A stretch of 64,000 nt of DNA from Peribacillus simplex NBRC 15720 = DSM 1321 (GTDB taxonomy: Bacteria > Bacillota > Bacilli > Bacillales > DSM-1321), in assembly GCF_002243645.1 (NCBI RefSeq), contig NZ_CP017704.1, positions 4,482,001 to 4,546,000 of the forward strand, given 5' to 3'. Below the pieces are notes generated by a model that was not told where the DNA came from, searched no databases, and saw nothing but the letters and a program-made list of their open reading frames with translations. Every line of letters starts with the position of its first letter. Position 1 is the stretch's first letter. The position numbers were made by a program, and so were the translations under genes. This document shows, one piece after another, positions 61,946-64,000 of the stretch.

Positions 61946-63850
61946 GTGAGGCGGCAGAAGATAAGAAAGCGATTACAGATGGAACTGAAAGATGTAAAAA
62001 ACATAACCTTTCCTAAGCCTTCTTTTGAAGAGTGGAAAGAAGCTACGGAAGCAAGTTTAAAAGGGAAAAGTGTAGAAAAATTAAAAACGAATACATATGA
62101 GGACATCACTTTATATCCGCTCTATACAGAAAAGGCGGACGAAAAAGTGGCTGAATTGCCAGGATTATTCCCTTTCACCAGAGGGACGTTCCCAACGGGT
62201 TATCATGAAAAACCTTGGCTTGCCGTTCAACCTGTAAGCGGTATCACGGCTGAAGAAGCAAATGAAAAGATGAAGGCTTCATTCAAGCGCGGTCAAAATG
62301 TCGTGGCATACCCTGCACGATTGCTTGCCGAGGGAGCAAGGGCTGAAAAATTGTTTAAGGATATCCCATTAAAAGAAATCCCGGTTTTCATTGACCTTAA
62401 GGGGAAACAAAAAGGATTATTCCCTCAATTCAATGCTGTTGCCGAAGCACAAAATACCCAATTGAAAGGCGTTATTGCAGAAGATCCCATTGCAGAATGG
62501 CTCATTTGCGGTCAGCTGCCAGAAGATACGGATAACTATTTTGCAGAATGGCTGAAGACGATCCAAGATTATCAGAAGGTAGGCAGGGATCTAAAGACTG
62601 TTTTGATTAATACGGCAGTCTATCATAATGGAGGAGCTAATGCCGTACAAGAAATAGCGTACGGATTATCGGCGGCCGTCCAATATCTATTGGAAGGGCA
62701 AAAACAAGGGCTTTCTATTGCTTCGGTTTCCGAAAAAATAGTTTTCTCTTTTGCTGTGGATTCCAATTACTTCATGTCCATCGCTAAACTGCGGGCTGCC
62801 AGAAGGCTTTGGGCAGGTCTTGCAGAAGCTTTCGATACAGCATCGGACCATTTTAAAATGGCGATACATGCCGTTACTTCCGAGTTGACAGAAACGCTAT
62901 ATGATCAGCATGTCAATATTCTACGGACCACAAACCAAGCTTTCGCTGCTGCTATTGGAGGCATTCAATATCTTCAAATTCATCCATTTACACACGCAAC
63001 TGGTGAAACCGATGATTTTTCAGAAAGAATTGCCCGTAATACTCACTTGATTTTAAAAGAAGAAACAAATATCACAACAGTGGTCGATCCTGCTGGCGGT
63101 TCATGGTATGTGGAACAATTAACGGATGAATTGGCTGAAAAGGCTTGGGCGAAATTCCTTGAAATCGATGCAGCCGGAGGGATTTTAGAGCTAATTAAAC
63201 AAGGCACCCTTCAGAAAGAAATAGCTGAAGTTTATCAAGGAAGAGTTCAAAATGCGGCGTTCAGAAAAGAAAGTATCATCGGAACGAATGTATATCCGAA
63301 TCCGGCTGATAAGATTAAAACCCCGACACAGGATAACCATGTGTCATATATGAAAGTTGAGAATCCGGCTGGCATTACCCCACTTGCCAAGAATCGGGTA
63401 TCCATTCAGTTTGAACAGATTAGACTTCGGAGTGAAAAGTATAAAGAAATAAGTGGAACGGCCCCAACTATTGGTTTAATTAATTTGAAAAATCTTAAAT
63501 CATATAAACCTCGTGCAGATTTCGTTAAAAGTCTTGCTGCAGCAGGTGGTATTGAAACAATCGGCAGTAAGGGGTGTCAAACGGTTGAGGAAGCAGTCGA
63601 TTATGTAGCTGCGACCAGGCTCCCTATCTATTGTGTTTGCGGCAGTGATGGTGACTACTCGGAATTAGCGCCAATCACCATTAAAGAAATTAAAAAGCAA
63701 TTCCCTGAAATCACTATTTATAGTGCCGGCAAGCAGGAAGAAGAATTGGAGATTACACTAAGTGAAGCCGGAGTCCAAGATTTTATCCATGTTAAAACAA
63801 ATGCAATAGCCATTTTACTGGAATTATTGCAAAAGCTGGGGGTGAACTGA
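61946..63850 (+). CDS. mutA: methylmalonyl-CoA mutase small subunit
   Basis: Non-B12-binding subunit of the heterodimeric methylmalonyl-CoA mutase, pairing with MutB to interconvert methylmalonyl- and succinyl-CoA, for use of propionyl-CoA from valine, isoleucine and odd-chain acids. 634 residues with a TIM-barrel domain (GFPFTRG-like LFPFTRGTFPTGY; IGGIQYLQIHPFTHATGE) and a C-terminal domain lacking the DxHxxG cobalamin motif, as expected for the small subunit. GTG 61946 has GAAAGGA (61931-61937) upstream; ATG 61979 is an alternative giving MELKDVKN. Follows bkd, consistent with branched-chain catabolism. Confidence 0.88.
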   Translation: MRRQKIRKRLQMELKDVKNITFPKPSFEEWKEATEASLKGKSVEKLKTNTYEDITLYPLYTEKADEKVAELPGLFPFTRGTFPTGYHEKPWLAVQPVSGITAEEANEKMKASFKRGQNVVAYPARLLAEGARAEKLFKDIPLKEIPVFIDLKGKQKGLFPQFNAVAEAQNTQLKGVIAEDPIAEWLICGQLPEDTDNYFAEWLKTIQDYQKVGRDLKTVLINTAVYHNGGANAVQEIAYGLSAAVQYLLEGQKQGLSIASVSEKIVFSFAVDSNYFMSIAKLRAARRLWAGLAEAFDTASDHFKMAIHAVTSELTETLYDQHVNILRTTNQAFAAAIGGIQYLQIHPFTHATGETDDFSERIARNTHLILKEETNITTVVDPAGGSWYVEQLTDELAEKAWAKFLEIDAAGGILELIKQGTLQKEIAEVYQGRVQNAAFRKESIIGTNVYPNPADKIKTPTQDNHVSYMKVENPAGITPLAKNRVSIQFEQIRLRSEKYKEISGTAPTIGLINLKNLKSYKPRADFVKSLAAAGGIETIGSKGCQTVEEAVDYVAATRLPIYCVCGSDGDYSELAPITIKEIKKQFPEITIYSAGKQEEELEITLSEAGVQDFIHVKTNAIAILLELLQKLGVN

Positions 63851-63851
63851 A

Positions 63852-64000
63852 ATGAAAATACCGAATTTTTCTGCTATAAATCCTGCTAAGTCTGAGAATA
63901 AAGGTACGGTGGAAGCATGGAAAAAGGAAGCCGAAAAAGCAGTTGGGAAAAACATTGAGGATCTTCTGTTTGAAACCAATGAACAAATAAAAATCAAACC
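63852..64000 (+). CDS. mutB: methylmalonyl-CoA mutase large subunit, 5' end only
   Basis: Partial gene running off the window; the first 49 codons start MKIPNFSAINPAKSE and contain GTVEAWKKEAEKAVGKNIEDLLFETNE-type sequence like the N terminus of MutB large subunits (the run is split by KAVG). GGGGGTG lies 8 nt before ATG 63852, one base after the mutA stop. Assignment rests on this short N terminus and its place after mutA. Confidence 0.75.
   Translation, partial: MKIPNFSAINPAKSENKGTVEAWKKEAEKAVGKNIEDLLFETNEQIKIK

Overview
The window reads as chromosomal DNA of a spore-forming, competence-capable Bacillaceae bacterium. The evidence is low-to-medium GC, purine-rich ribosome sites of the AGGAGG type, many TTG/GTG starts, the spoIIIA, spoIVB, spo0A and splB sporulation genes, a comG operon, and a gene order that follows the Bacillus subtilis yqgT-to-bkdB segment almost gene for gene (comparison from memory). 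The adenosylcobalamin-type ribonucleotide reductase and the methylmalonyl-CoA mutase genes differ from B. subtilis and would fit a Peribacillus/Priestia-like genus, but the species cannot be fixed from this sequence. There are no rRNA, tRNA, CRISPR, prophage, insertion-sequence or biosynthetic-island signals: this is core chromosome.

Layout. 1-6.9 kb: cell-wall endopeptidase yqgT, lipoprotein yqgU, a 57-codon DUF2759 gene (yqgW) on the minus strand, gloC/yqgX, a MidA-type methyltransferase, yqgY (DUF2626), a cysteine-rich ArsR/SufR-like regulator and the Spx-like mgsR. 6.9-11.3 kb: the complete comGA-GG pseudopilus operon and yqzE. 11.4-13.8 kb (minus): yqhG and the SNF2 helicase yqhH. 13.9-18.4 kb: a tandem glycine riboswitch with terminator controlling gcvT-gcvPA-gcvPB. 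18.6-25.8 kb: yqhL, lipM, nrdJ with two NrdR boxes, a small unknown gene, splB, yqhO, yqhP. In B. subtilis mntR lies between lipM and yqhO; here nrdJ, the small gene and splB lie there. 26-30 kb: yqhQ, yqhR, aroQ, papA, efp. 30.1-35.4 kb: the eight-gene spoIIIA operon of the mother-cell/forespore channel. 35.9-38.3 kb: accB-accC-yqhY. 38.7-48.2 kb: nusB, folD, xseA, xseB, ispA, dxs, yqxC, ahrC, recN. 48.3-50.8 kb: spoIVB and spo0A, the latter with a sigma-H promoter and Spo0A boxes. 51-53 kb: a FapA (DUF342) gene that looks internally deleted, a glycerophosphodiesterase and yqzF. 53.2-61.7 kb: bkdR and the sigma-54-dependent bkd operon (bcd-lpdV-bkdAA-bkdAB-bkdB), without the ptb and buk genes that B. 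subtilis has. 61.9-64 kb: mutA and the start of mutB.

The genes form several working sets: DNA uptake (comG), glycine cleavage and lipoylation (gcv, lipM; lipoate is also needed by BkdB), one-carbon and isoprenoid supply (folD, ispA, dxs), fatty-acid initiation (accBC plus branched acyl-CoA from Bkd), and the sporulation decision and engulfment checkpoint (spo0A, spoIVB, spoIIIA).

I found no clearly new multi-gene system. The observations most worth checking are a 26-nt repeat shared by the regions upstream of bkdR and of the sigma-54 promoter (candidate BkdR site), a probable ATT start codon for spoIIIAD, a nested multi-stem element between lipM and nrdJ, the broken DUF342 gene downstream of spo0A, and the regulator with a SufR-like cysteine set next to mgsR. 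All family assignments come from reading the translated sequences and recalling families; no database search was run.
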